NCBI GenBank assembly: GCA_963783945.1
Contig: CAWAPS010000006.1
Coordinates: forward strand, 186,001 to 250,000
Origin: CAWAPS01 sp963783945
Lineage (GTDB): Bacteria > Actinomycetota > Acidimicrobiia > Acidimicrobiales > Palsa-688
DNA: 64,000 bases
Direction of reading: 5' to 3'
Part shown: in pieces, positions 45,035 to 54,157 of the stretch
Numbering within the stretch: the first letter of the stretch is position 1
How the letters are laid out: the number at the start of each line of letters is the position of its first letter
Translations under genes and position numbers: made by a program
Notes under the pieces: generated by a model
What the model was told of the DNA's origin: nothing
Database searches by the model: none
Seen by the model: the letters and a program-made list of their open reading frames with translations, nothing else

Positions 45035-46624
45035 CTACCCGGCGCAAGCCCGGGCGCGAAGCACGTCCCTCTGGACCTTCCCGCTGGCGTTCGTTGGAAG
45101 CTCGCTGACGACCTCTACGGACCTGGGGACCTTGTAGTTGGCCATCTGCTCCCGGCACCAGGCGATGATTTCCTGGGCGATGTTCGCGGCCGGATCGTCG
45201 GCCAGGACCACGAAAGCCATCCCGACCTGTCCGAGTCGCCTGTCGGGGACTCCGATGACCGATGCGTGCCGGATGCCGGGGTGGCACAGCAGAACGTTCT
45301 CAACCTCGGCTGGCGACACGTTGAATCCTCCGACGATGAACATGTCCTTTAGGCGGCCCACGATGTGCAGACGGCCCTGCTCGTCGAACCGACCGAGGTC
45401 TCCTGTCCGCAGCCACCCGTCCGGCGACAGAGCCGCCGCTGTCGCCTCCGGGTCTTCGAGGTAGCCGAGCATCACGCTTCGACCACGGAACAGGATCTCA
45501 CCGGTCTCACCCGCCGGCACATCGTGTCCTTCGTCATCGACGATTCGGATCTCGAACCCGGGGCGGGCTCGGCCGACGGTGGTGGCGATGGCGTCGAAAT
45601 CGTCTCCAGGCTCGGTGCTGGCCGCCGTACCCCCTTCGGTCATTCCGTAGCCCGAGACGATCGTCGAGAAAGGCAGGTCCTCGTGCACCCGCCGAATCAG
45701 CTCGACCGGGATGTCGGTGGACCCGGTGACCGCCACCCGCAGGCTCGAGAGGTCGTAGCGGCCCATTTGGGGATGGTCCAGGATCGACTGGTAGAGCGTG
45801 GGCGGTCCGGGCAGGACGGTGACCTCCTCCTCCTGTACCCGGGTGAGGACCCGGTCGACATCGAGCACCGCCTCGGGGAGCATGGCGTTGCCTGCCGCCA
45901 CGGAGCTGAGGATCCCCGACTTGTAACCGAACTGGGTGAAATAGGGGTTGATCATGAGGTAGCGATCGGTCGCCCGAAGACCGGTCATGACAACCCAGTC
46001 CGTAGCGCAGCAGAGGGTCCGCCGGTGGGTCATCACCACTCCTTTGGGAGAACCCGTGGTCCCGGATGTGAAGAGGATGTCCGACACGTCGTCGCTACCG
46101 ACGGCAGCCCGTCGGCGGTCGACCTCGGCCCGAGTGCGGTGGGTCGCCCGGTCAACAAAACCTTGCCAGTCCGTGGCCCGGTCCGGGACTCCTCCATGGG
46201 CCACGACAACGGTATCCAACCCTGGGAGCTCCACCCCGGCCGTCCGGAGCAAGGAGATGTAGTCCACGCCGAGAAAGTCCGTGACGGTTACCAGGACCCG
46301 GGCCTGGCTGCGAGACAGGATCTCGGCGGCCTCCCGCCCCTTGAACCGGGTGTTGATCGGAACCAGCACTGCGGCGGCCTGGAACAGGCCCAAGCAGGCC
46401 ACGACCCACTCCGCGCTGTTGAAGGTCCAGATAGCCACCCGGTCGCCCGGCTGCACCCCCGAAGCGACGAGGGCGGCCCCAAAGGACCGAGCGGCGTCGA
46501 AAAGACCGGCGTAGTTGAGCGTGGTGGCCCGATCGGACACGGCGAGCCGGTCTCCGAACCGCTCGGCGGCCGCCAGCGTCATCGCCGGGATCGTCGGCCA
46601 CGGCCCATCGCTATCCGGTTGCAT
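45035..46624 (-). CDS. Acyl-CoA synthetase (AMP-forming), FadD3-like
   Basis: A 529-residue adenylating enzyme that activates a carboxylic acid with ATP and CoA. Motifs in order: P-loop TSGTTGSPKGVVMTH, VSGYGMTEGG, GWLRTGDLGRFDEQG and the C-terminal catalytic Lys in NASGKVQRD. The overall sequence resembles FadD3, the HIP-CoA ligase of steroid ring degradation, but substrate cannot be read from sequence. ATG 46624 has GAGG five bases upstream; longer starts add Arg-rich sequence. It is divergent from the flavoprotein operon. Confidence 0.87.
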   Translation of the reverse strand: MQPDSDGPWPTIPAMTLAAAERFGDRLAVSDRATTLNYAGLFDAARSFGAALVASGVQPGDRVAIWTFNSAEWVVACLGLFQAAAVLVPINTRFKGREAAEILSRSQARVLVTVTDFLGVDYISLLRTAGVELPGLDTVVVAHGGVPDRATDWQGFVDRATHRTRAEVDRRRAAVGSDDVSDILFTSGTTGSPKGVVMTHRRTLCCATDWVVMTGLRATDRYLMINPYFTQFGYKSGILSSVAAGNAMLPEAVLDVDRVLTRVQEEEVTVLPGPPTLYQSILDHPQMGRYDLSSLRVAVTGSTDIPVELIRRVHEDLPFSTIVSGYGMTEGGTAASTEPGDDFDAIATTVGRARPGFEIRIVDDEGHDVPAGETGEILFRGRSVMLGYLEDPEATAAALSPDGWLRTGDLGRFDEQGRLHIVGRLKDMFIVGGFNVSPAEVENVLLCHPGIRHASVIGVPDRRLGQVGMAFVVLADDPAANIAQEIIAWCREQMANYKVPRSVEVVSELPTNASGKVQRDVLRARACAG

Positions 46625-46809
46625 TTCGACCTCATTATTGACACTGGCGGAACGGGCTGCAACCGAGCGTCCCCTCGGCGTTCTCCTATCGGGTGGTGCC
46701 CGTCCGGCCCCCGCCCGAGTCCGTGAGCTCGGGTCCGGACCGGCGATAGATTCAAGGCGTCGACGAGTACGCACTCCGGACGGCGATCACGGGACACGAA
46801 AGGAAGGAC

Positions 46810-46851
46810 ATGGAGCAGGAGGACATGGCCGGTACCGGGAAGCCCAAGTGA
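46810..46851 (+). CDS. Possible 13-residue leader peptide
   Basis: ATG 46810 follows AAGGA/AGG spacing and encodes MEQEDMAGTGKPK before a TGA. The stop overlaps the GTG start of the flavoprotein gene (GTGA). It may exist only to couple ribosomes into the operon. Existence as a peptide is unproven. Confidence 0.35.
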   Translation: MEQEDMAGTGKPK

Positions 46852-48362
46852 GCGAGATACCGGCGACAGCCGATGTCGTGGTCGTTGGCGCGGGCAACGC
46901 GGCGATGTGCGCCGCCCTGGCCGCACGCGAGCACGGTGCCCAAGTGGTGGTCCTGGAGCGGGCGCCAGAGACCGAGCGGGGAGGGAACTCGTCGTTCACC
47001 GCCGGCGCCATGCGGGTGGTTTACGAGTCCGTCGAGGATCTCAGGTGGCTCCTGCCCGATCTGACCGACGCTGAGTGGAAAAATACTGATTTCGGTACCT
47101 ACCCGTCCAGCCGCTTTCTCGATGACATGGGGCGGGTCACCGACTACCGGGCCGATCCCGACCTCGTCGAGGTGCTGATCACCGAAAGCCACTCGACGTT
47201 GCGCTGGATGGGCGAGAAGGGCGTTCGCTTCGCGCCGGCGTATGGGCGTCAGGCGTTCAAACAGGACGGTCGCTTCCGATTCTGGGGCGGTCTGACCGTA
47301 GAGGTGGTCGGCGGCGGTCCCGGGCTCGTCGAGGCCGAGCACAACGCGGCCGCCGCCTCGGGTGTTCGGATCGTCTACGGCGCGCGGGCGACGTCTCTGG
47401 TTCATGACGAAGCCGGTGTTCACGGGGTGAGGGTGCGGGCCGGCCAAGACATAGCGACCATCACGGCGGGCGCCGTCGTGCTGGCCTGCGGAGGCTTTCA
47501 AGCCGACCCGGCGTGGCGAGCGAGTTACCTCGGGCGCGACTGGGATCTGGCGAAGGTGCGGGGCACCCGCTTCAACACGGGGGACGGTCTCCGCATGGCC
47601 CTCGAGGCCGGGGCCGCTCCCGCCGGGCACTGGTCCGGCTGCCACGCCGTGGCGTGGGACTTCAACGCCCCAGAATTCGGAGACCTGGCGGTCGGTGATG
47701 GCTTCCAGAAACACAGCTACCCGTTTGGAATCGTGATCAACCGGCTGGGCCGCCGATTCCTGGACGAGGGCGCTGATTTTCGCAACTACACCTACGCCAA
47801 GTATGGGCGGGTCATCCTGGAGCAGCCCGGACAGTTCGCCTGGCAGGTCTTCGACCAAAAGGTTTCCGGGCTTCTGCGAGACGAGTATCGCATTCGCGAG
47901 GTCACCAAGGTTCAGGCCGACACGTTGCCGGGGCTGGCCGACCGGATCGGCGACGTTGACGTGAAGGGCTTCATCGCCGAGGTCGAGCGCTACAACGCCG
48001 CGGTGCAGACCGGGGTCCCGTTCGACCCGACCATCCTCGACGGGCGCGGCACAGACGGCCTGGCCGTCCCGAAGAGCAATTGGGCCAATCCCATAGATGA
48101 ACCGCCGTTCGTGGCGTACAAGGTCACGTGCGGGATCACCTTCACTTTTGGTGGAATACGGATCACTCCCGAGACCAAGGTTGTGGACCAGGCCGGCGTC
48201 CCCGTCGGAGGCCTGTTCGCCGCCGGCGAGATCGTCGGGGGGCTCTTCTATCACAACTACCCCGGAGGCACCGGCCTCACCGCAGGGTCCGTGTTCGGTC
48301 GACGGGCAGGCACGGCAGCCGCCAGGGCTGGGGCCGAACGCCGGGTCAGCCACCTCGGATGA
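46848..48362 (+). CDS. FAD-dependent oxidoreductase, tricarballylate dehydrogenase / fumarate reductase type
   Basis: A 504-residue flavoprotein of the succinate dehydrogenase/fumarate reductase flavoprotein superfamily. The dinucleotide motif is DVVVVGAGNAAMCAALAA (9-26), followed by VLERAPETERGGNSSF. The C-terminal substrate region has CGITFTFGGIRITPETKV and FAAGEIVGGLFYHNYPGGTG, very like TcuA-type and 3-ketosteroid-dehydrogenase-type enzymes. It probably makes a C=C bond next to a carboxyl or keto group. It is the first of four genes joined by four-base overlaps. Confidence 0.87.
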   Translation: MSEIPATADVVVVGAGNAAMCAALAAREHGAQVVVLERAPETERGGNSSFTAGAMRVVYESVEDLRWLLPDLTDAEWKNTDFGTYPSSRFLDDMGRVTDYRADPDLVEVLITESHSTLRWMGEKGVRFAPAYGRQAFKQDGRFRFWGGLTVEVVGGGPGLVEAEHNAAAASGVRIVYGARATSLVHDEAGVHGVRVRAGQDIATITAGAVVLACGGFQADPAWRASYLGRDWDLAKVRGTRFNTGDGLRMALEAGAAPAGHWSGCHAVAWDFNAPEFGDLAVGDGFQKHSYPFGIVINRLGRRFLDEGADFRNYTYAKYGRVILEQPGQFAWQVFDQKVSGLLRDEYRIREVTKVQADTLPGLADRIGDVDVKGFIAEVERYNAAVQTGVPFDPTILDGRGTDGLAVPKSNWANPIDEPPFVAYKVTCGITFTFGGIRITPETKVVDQAGVPVGGLFAAGEIVGGLFYHNYPGGTGLTAGSVFGRRAGTAAARAGAERRVSHLG

Positions 48363-49825
48363 CCACGCCGAACCACTCCCCCACCGGGTTCATCATCGGA
48401 GCAGAGGTCCGCACCGATTCCGAGGAGACGATCGAGTCCACCGACCCGGCCAACGGATGCCTCAACCACGAGGTGTTTGCCGCCGAACCACGTCACGTCG
48501 ACGAGGCGGTAGCCGTGGCGGCCCGCGCCGTCGCCGAGCGATCCTGGCGGATCATGGCGCCGCACGCCAGAGCCCGGATCCTCTATCGCATCGGAGACCT
48601 GCTCGAAGCCAACGCCGAGCGGCTGGCGACGATTCAGATGCGCGAGAACGGCAAGGTGCTCGGGGAGTGCCTCGCCCAGGCCAGGGCCGCGGCCGGTGTG
48701 TTTCGTTACTTCGCCGCGGTTTGCGAGGTGCTGGGGTCGGAGGTGACTCCTCCCCGAGGACCGTACCTGTCTCTGGTCGTCTACGAGCCGTATGGTGTCG
48801 TCGGGGCGTTGACCCCGTGGAACTCCCCACTCACCATGGATGCCCAGAAGGTCGCTCCGGCGCTCGCCGCGGGTAATGCGGTTATCTTGAAGCCCTCGGA
48901 GACGACCCCGACCACGGCGCTCGAGGTGGCCTCTTTGGCCCTGGAGGCGGGGCTGCCACCGGGCCTGTTCAACGTCCTGCCGGGTAGGGCCGATATAGGC
49001 GCAGCAGTCGTCGCCCATCCCGGGGTCCGCATGGTCTCCTTTACCGGTGGCACGGCCACAGGGCGCGCAGTCGCTCGGGTCGCCGCCGAACGGCTGGCGC
49101 CGGTCGCCCTGGAGCTCGGGGGCAAGTCGCCCCACATAGTCTTCCGCGATGCCGATCTCGCAATGGCGGTGGAAGCGGTGCTCGGAGGAATCTTCGAAGG
49201 CAGCGGACAGTCCTGCGTAGCCGGCTCCCGTCTGTTTGTCGACCGACCGCTATATGAGGACGTCCTCGACTCCGTGATCGCTCGGGCCAGGTCGCTTCGA
49301 GTGGATCTCCCGGACGCGCCTCACGCGGAGATGGGACCCCTCGCGTCGTTTGCCCATCGGGATCGGGTCGAAGCGGCGGTGGACCGGGCCCGGGCCGAAG
49401 GCGGCTCGGTCCTCGCCGGCGGGAGCCGCCCGGTGGCCGAGCGGCTGCTGGCGGGCGCGTTCTTCGAACCGACGGTTATCGCCGGTCTGGACAATGCATC
49501 CCGTACATGCCAGTACGAGATATTCGGACCCGTGCTGTGCGTCCTGCCATTTGACGGCGAGGAGGATGTCATCGGTAAGGCCAACGACTCGGTCTACGGT
49601 CTGGCATGCGGTATCTGGTCCGCCGACTTCGAGCGGGCATGGCGCGTCGGGCGCGCCATCGATGCCGGATCGATTTGGATCAACACCTACAAGCAGCTCA
49701 GCATCTCAACCCCGTTCGGCGGCTTCAAGGAGAGTGGTGTCGGGCGGGAAAAGGGGGTTTCCGGTATGCGGCTGTACCAACAATCCAAAAGCGTCTACCT
49801 GGGTCTGCAGGGAGGGCTGATATGA
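48359..49825 (+). CDS. Aldehyde dehydrogenase family protein
   Basis: A 488-residue NAD(P)-dependent aldehyde dehydrogenase. The catalytic residues are all present: Asn155 in TPWNSP, Lys178 in LKPSE, Glu252 in LELGGKSP and nucleophile Cys286 in GSGQSCVAGS. The start overlaps the flavoprotein stop as ATGA. Its length and motifs are normal for the betaine-aldehyde-type group. Within the operon it likely oxidises an aldehyde made upstream to the matching acid. Confidence 0.93.
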   Translation: MTTPNHSPTGFIIGAEVRTDSEETIESTDPANGCLNHEVFAAEPRHVDEAVAVAARAVAERSWRIMAPHARARILYRIGDLLEANAERLATIQMRENGKVLGECLAQARAAAGVFRYFAAVCEVLGSEVTPPRGPYLSLVVYEPYGVVGALTPWNSPLTMDAQKVAPALAAGNAVILKPSETTPTTALEVASLALEAGLPPGLFNVLPGRADIGAAVVAHPGVRMVSFTGGTATGRAVARVAAERLAPVALELGGKSPHIVFRDADLAMAVEAVLGGIFEGSGQSCVAGSRLFVDRPLYEDVLDSVIARARSLRVDLPDAPHAEMGPLASFAHRDRVEAAVDRARAEGGSVLAGGSRPVAERLLAGAFFEPTVIAGLDNASRTCQYEIFGPVLCVLPFDGEEDVIGKANDSVYGLACGIWSADFERAWRVGRAIDAGSIWINTYKQLSISTPFGGFKESGVGREKGVSGMRLYQQSKSVYLGLQGGLI

Positions 49826-50826
49826 CGAGGTCGTTGCCCATCGATCGGGCGGATATGTGGAATTGGGGGAGCGGTCTCAACCGGCCAGAGTGTGTGCTCA
49901 CCTTCGACTCGGGCGATCTCGTCGTCTCCCACAAGGCGGCGGGCGTGAGTCACATCCGGCCCGACGGCTCGGTGACGGTCGTGGGGGCACACTCCGACGC
50001 CGGGGGAGGGGAACTGGTCCCCAACGGTATCGCCCTGGGCCCCGACGGCCGGGTGCTGATAGCCAACATCGGCGTGGGCGGTGGACTGTGGGCTCTTGAC
50101 GGCCAGGCGCGCCTGGAGTCCGTGGCCAGCCAGGCGGACGACAGCCCTCTCGCCGCGGCGAACGCCGTCGCCGTGGACGACGCCTCCGGCCGGGTGTATG
50201 TGAGCGTGAGTACCCGGCGCCAGCCCCGATTCGAAGCCTACAGCCGGGACGTGGCGGATGGATTCGTGGCTGTCATCGATAATGGTCGCGCCCGCATCGT
50301 GGCCGACAATCTCAGCTTTCCTAACGAACTCCGGATCACGCCGGACCGACGCTCCCTCTACGTAAGTGAGACGTTCGGAAGGCGGATCACGAAGTACGCC
50401 ATCGGCGCGGACGGCCTGTTGTCGGATCCGGATACCTTCGCCGAATTCGGTACTGGCGACTTTCCCGACGGTATCGCCATCGACGCAGAGGAGCACCTCT
50501 GGGTGACGAGCATCGTGAGCAACCGCCTGTATCGCGTCTCACCATCAGGGAAGGTTGACCGCGTGTTCGAGGACTCCGACACCGCGTGGGTCAACGAGGT
50601 GGAACGAGCTCTGGTTGAGAACCGCATGGGCTCGGAACACTTCTATACCCAGGGTCCCGGTCGACTGCCGAATATCGCGAGCATCGCATTCGGGGGCCCG
50701 GGCCGCGGCACCGCGTACCTGGGTTCTCTCTTTGGCGACACGCTGACCGCGTTCCACTCGCCTGTGGCGGGGCACCCGACCGGACAGTACCCGGTCGCCC
50801 GGCTTCCCCGGTGGGGTGACGTATGA
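49822..50826 (+). CDS. SMP-30/gluconolactonase family protein
   Basis: A 334-residue six-bladed beta-propeller. Blades carry segments such as PNGIALGPDGRVLIANIG, NELRITPDRRSLYVSETF and PDGIAIDAEEHLWVTSIV, which hold the metal-binding Glu/Asn/Asp positions of SMP-30. Expected to open a lactone. It overlaps the preceding aldehyde dehydrogenase and following dehydrogenase genes by ATGA, so the three enzymes plus the flavoprotein are probably made in equal amounts. No signal peptide. Confidence 0.87.
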   Translation: MTRSLPIDRADMWNWGSGLNRPECVLTFDSGDLVVSHKAAGVSHIRPDGSVTVVGAHSDAGGGELVPNGIALGPDGRVLIANIGVGGGLWALDGQARLESVASQADDSPLAAANAVAVDDASGRVYVSVSTRRQPRFEAYSRDVADGFVAVIDNGRARIVADNLSFPNELRITPDRRSLYVSETFGRRITKYAIGADGLLSDPDTFAEFGTGDFPDGIAIDAEEHLWVTSIVSNRLYRVSPSGKVDRVFEDSDTAWVNEVERALVENRMGSEHFYTQGPGRLPNIASIAFGGPGRGTAYLGSLFGDTLTAFHSPVAGHPTGQYPVARLPRWGDV

Positions 50827-51746
50827 GCAGCATCCGTACCCTCGGCTTCGTTGGCCTAGGTGTCATGGGGGAGGCCATGTGCCGGAACCTGGTGCGAAAG
50901 TCCGGGCTGCCCGTTGCCGTCTACGACATCGCCGACGCCCCGGTGCAACGCCTGAGCCAGGACGGCGCCCGCAGAGCTTCCTCGCCGGCCGGAGTCGCGG
51001 CGGACGTCGTTTTCTGCTCGTTACCCGGTCATATCCAGCTCGAGGGGGTTCTCTCCGGCCGGGATGGGGTCATCGCCGGTCTGTGCGCTCTCGACGACCG
51101 AGCCGACCGCCGGCCTGTCATCGTCGACCTCGGCACCTCATCCATCGAGTCGACCCGCCGGCTCGCCGGCCTGGCCGGGCGCCGAGGGATCGACTACTGC
51201 GACGCCCCCGTGGCTCGTACTCGCCAGGCCGCAATCGACGGGACACTGGCTGTCATGGCGGGAGGTGACCGGGGAATCGTCGAAGCCATCGGACCGCTGC
51301 TGCTTTGCATGGCGACGGACATCACCTATTGCGGCCCGGTCGGAAGCGGCCAGATCGTCAAGCAACTGAACAATATGGTGCTGTTCCAGAATGTGCTCGC
51401 CATCGCCGAGGCTCACGCCATAGCGACCGCAGCCGGCTTGGACGGCGCCCTGCTCTTCGACGCCCTGTCAAAAGGCTCGGCCGACAGTTTCGCGTTACGG
51501 AATCACGGTATGAAAGCCATCGTGGCCGACCAATACCCCGCCAACGCGTTCTCCACCGACTACGCGATCAAGGACATCGGGTACGCCCTCGAACTGGCGG
51601 CCACCACCGGAGTCACGGCGCGAGGCGCCGAACTGACCCGCCAGGTGCTCGAAGCGACCAGGGACGCGGGATGGGATCAGGAGTACTTCCCGGTGCTGCG
51701 CAGGACGATTGGTTCTCAGGGAACCGACGGCAGGCCGGGCACCTAG
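50823..51746 (+). CDS. NAD(P)-dependent beta-hydroxyacid dehydrogenase
   Basis: A 307-residue enzyme of the 3-hydroxyisobutyrate dehydrogenase family. It has LGFVGLGVMGEAMCRNL (7-23), the Asp after the second strand (VYDIA) favouring NAD, and catalytic Lys180 in GSGQIVKQLNN. The substrate-binding DAPVARTRQAA around 127-137 departs a little from the usual DAPVSGG, so the substrate may be larger or different. It ends the four-gene operon; its stop shares CTAG with that of the convergent SDR gene. Confidence 0.88.
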   Translation: MSSIRTLGFVGLGVMGEAMCRNLVRKSGLPVAVYDIADAPVQRLSQDGARRASSPAGVAADVVFCSLPGHIQLEGVLSGRDGVIAGLCALDDRADRRPVIVDLGTSSIESTRRLAGLAGRRGIDYCDAPVARTRQAAIDGTLAVMAGGDRGIVEAIGPLLLCMATDITYCGPVGSGQIVKQLNNMVLFQNVLAIAEAHAIATAAGLDGALLFDALSKGSADSFALRNHGMKAIVADQYPANAFSTDYAIKDIGYALELAATTGVTARGAELTRQVLEATRDAGWDQEYFPVLRRTIGSQGTDGRPGT

Positions 51747-52723
51747 GCCAATGGGGTGGGCGGGTGAATGGGCCCCGCCACAGTGGCGCTCCAAACACCC
51801 TCGCGAGCAGTACCCCGGATGATCGAGCCGATCGCCCGTTCGATGTCGTCTGGTGACCAGGCCGCCGCGACCGCCCCATCCGTCTCGGCCACAAACGCTT
51901 CTTTGATGACGAACTTAGCGTCCTTGTCGACACTGGTGGGAAGGATAAGGAAGAACCTCCCACTGATACGCTTCGCGGCGTCGGACGCAAGGAAGACCAC
52001 CAGCGGAGAGTTGCGCTTCGGACCCAGGTGGCCGATCGTCTCCTCGTCATCGGGGGAGATGCCACCAACCCGGAAAAACCAGCCCTGAGACTGTCGGGTG
52101 ATCGCGGTTGGGCAGTAGGCGTTGGCCCGAATGCCAAATGGCTCGCCCGCTGCCGCCACCGACAAAGTGTAGGAGACCACGGCGTACTTCGCCGCGTTGT
52201 AGGCGACAAGTCCACGACCGGCGGGGAGGCCGCCGAATCCGGTCATGGTATTGATGATTGACCCGCCGTGTCCCTTTCCCTTCATCACCCTGAAAGCGGC
52301 CCGCACCGTACCAGCGGTACCTTTCACGTTCACCGAGAAGTCACCGTCCAGGCAAGCGTCTTCCATATTGTCAACGTCGGCGTCGTGCACGGTGCCCGCA
52401 TTGTTGACGACTATGTGAAGGTCGCCGAAAGCCTCGACCGCGGCGTCGACCACACTCCCCGCCCCCTCGACGCTTGACACATCGGCCGCGTTGGCTACCG
52501 CATGCCCGCCATTGCCACGGATGGCCTCCGCCACCCGTTCGGCTACGGCGATGTCCGGGGGTGTGGGTTCCAGCCCCGTTCTGCGGTCGCCTCGGGCGAG
52601 CTCCCGACCGACGTCGTTCACGAGCACCTTGGCCCCTTCAGCAGCCAGCGCCAGGGCATGGGCCCGACCGATGCCGTGCCCGGCGCCGGTGACTACCGCT
52701 ACCTTGCCATCCAGATGTCCCAA
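51743..52723 (-). CDS. SDR family oxidoreductase with Thr at the catalytic Ser position
   Basis: A 326-residue SDR of the HSD17B4-like kind: TGAGHGIG (12-19), VLVNDVGR, NNAG (107-110) and YNAAK (175-179). The usual serine of the NTSS segment is Thr161 in INTMTGFGG, which normally lowers or changes activity. An extra 60-residue C-terminal part (FLILPTSVDKDAKFVIKEAF) is shared by a subset of actinobacterial SDRs. It is convergent with the four-gene operon and lies downstream of the SnoaL-like gene on the same strand. Confidence 0.83.
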   Translation of the reverse strand: MGHLDGKVAVVTGAGHGIGRAHALALAAEGAKVLVNDVGRELARGDRRTGLEPTPPDIAVAERVAEAIRGNGGHAVANAADVSSVEGAGSVVDAAVEAFGDLHIVVNNAGTVHDADVDNMEDACLDGDFSVNVKGTAGTVRAAFRVMKGKGHGGSIINTMTGFGGLPAGRGLVAYNAAKYAVVSYTLSVAAAGEPFGIRANAYCPTAITRQSQGWFFRVGGISPDDEETIGHLGPKRNSPLVVFLASDAAKRISGRFFLILPTSVDKDAKFVIKEAFVAETDGAVAAAWSPDDIERAIGSIIRGTAREGVWSATVAGPIHPPTPLA

Positions 52724-52909
52724 TTCCTCTTTCCTCGCTTTCCTTGTAGCTCGTCTTGGTCAAGGGACGGATGGCGGCCGGACGATCGCGCCCTCCGCCC
52801 TCGAGCCGAACCGGTTACGAAGACGATGCGCTTTCGCAGGTGACCTTTCCGCCGATGACCAGGCCCGGCGGAGAAGCCGCTGTTGACCCGCCCGGGCCGG
52901 CGAGGCTGG

Positions 52910-53404
52910 CTACGACCCTCCGTCGAACGCCCGCCGGAGGATTTCGCTCGCTTCCGGTCCACCATCGATTACATGGTTGGTCCGCCTGCTTACCCGCCAG
53001 CCGTCGGCCGTGCGCCGGAACTCCCAGTGGTTTGCTGACACCCGCCACACCTCGTATCCCTCGTCCGTGTGAAGGTAGACCCGGGTATACCCCGTAGCGT
53101 TCCCCCGGTCACCCTCGAGGTTCACGATGGGAAAGGCCGGTACGTGAGCGCACCCCTGCCTTATCAAGGACTGCTGACCCTCGCTGTGCACCATGGCGGA
53201 GACGGCAGCAGGACCATCCAGGCGAGACAGGTCGGAGATGAGAATCGAGTCGTCCGAAAACAATGAGGCCGCGGCGTCGGCCTCGCCGATATCGACGGCA
53301 GGTCCCCAGCTGTTGATCAGCCGGTGAACGGCCACCTGGTCCTCGAGCCCTCCTACCCGCTCCTCCAGCGCATTCAGACGGGCCTGCAGTCGATCGTCAT
53401 CCAC
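52910..53404 (-). CDS. SnoaL-like / NTF2-fold protein
   Basis: 164 residues. A short coiled N-terminus (RLQARLNALEERVGGLEDQV) precedes the NTF2-like helix VHRLINSWGPAVDIGEADAA and the strands VSANHWEFRRTADGWRVSRR. The helical lead is unusual for the family and may mediate oligomerisation. Its start overlaps the stop of the DinB gene by eight bases, so both are co-transcribed. Confidence 0.75.
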   Translation of the reverse strand: MDDDRLQARLNALEERVGGLEDQVAVHRLINSWGPAVDIGEADAAASLFSDDSILISDLSRLDGPAAVSAMVHSEGQQSLIRQGCAHVPAFPIVNLEGDRGNATGYTRVYLHTDEGYEVWRVSANHWEFRRTADGWRVSRRTNHVIDGGPEASEILRRAFDGGS

Positions 53405-54014
53405 GACGTCCCTCCGCTCCTAGTGTGCCATCGGCATCGAGCAAGTGGTGGTGCGCTTCATGGACCGCGTTGCACGCCAGGCCGCTGATGCTGAACGTAT
53501 ACACTCCGTCTCGCCCCCGGTCATTTACGATCGTCCGAGACCAGTCAGACGGGCCCACATCCGCCATTATCCCAGCCAGCCGCCGGGCCTGACTGTCCAG
53601 GTCCGCGGCCAGCTCGGCAGGATCCAAGCGGTTGTAGGACTCCCACTCGTCCTGCTTAAGGCTGTGCCCCGGAACGACCGGGTTGTCCTCGCTCAGTCCG
53701 AGCAGCATGCGGTCGCCTGCGATCATCAGGATGTTTCGTACGTGCGCCCCGTACTGCATGGGAGAGAAGATCCCGGGCCCGGGGTTCGTCCGCAGATAGG
53801 AATCGTCCGCTTTTTGGAGAAAATCACCCCACTCCCCGGATAGCCCCACCACTCGCTCGCCCAGGGAAGCGGGGGGAACCGCAGCCGGGTTATAGCCGCA
53901 CTGCGGGCAGGGCTCGGCCTGGATCCGAGGCCAATCCCAGCCTTCGCCCCGCTCCCTACGGACCCGTTCGAGCTCGTCTGACACCCCGGGCGGCTGACTC
54001 GTTGAACTCGCCAT
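53397..54014 (-). CDS. DinB-family protein with N-terminal CPQCG motif
   Basis: 205 residues. After about 30 residues a CPQCGYNP motif suggests half of a zinc ribbon; the rest is a four-helix DinB-like domain with likely metal His residues in QYGAHVRNIL and HEAHHHLLDA. DinB-fold proteins include mycothiol- and bacillithiol-dependent enzymes, so a thiol-transferase or isomerase role is conceivable. ATG 54014 is used; the longer frame is low-complexity. It overlaps the SnoaL-like gene downstream. Confidence 0.7.
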   Translation of the reverse strand: MASSTSQPPGVSDELERVRRERGEGWDWPRIQAEPCPQCGYNPAAVPPASLGERVVGLSGEWGDFLQKADDSYLRTNPGPGIFSPMQYGAHVRNILMIAGDRMLLGLSEDNPVVPGHSLKQDEWESYNRLDPAELAADLDSQARRLAGIMADVGPSDWSRTIVNDRGRDGVYTFSISGLACNAVHEAHHHLLDADGTLGAEGRRG

Positions 54015-54157
54015 CCGGCGAGAATATGTCCCGGGCCCGTTCAAGACAAGCGGCGGGCCGGGATCCCCCTTCTCGCCCAACTCTCGAGATCGACCGTCCT
54101 CACCCCCCTCGGACTGCTTCGAGAACTGGTCTGAAAGCAAAAGGGCCGGTCCGGCCC

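Noticed and set aside
45365..46726. 453-codon open frame antisense to the acyl-CoA synthetase gene
   Set aside because: Same reason: composition-driven opening opposite a gene with full AMP-ligase motifs.
46752..48353. 533-codon open frame antisense to the flavoprotein gene
   Set aside because: It mirrors a clear FAD enzyme with conserved motifs; the antisense product has no recognisable domain.
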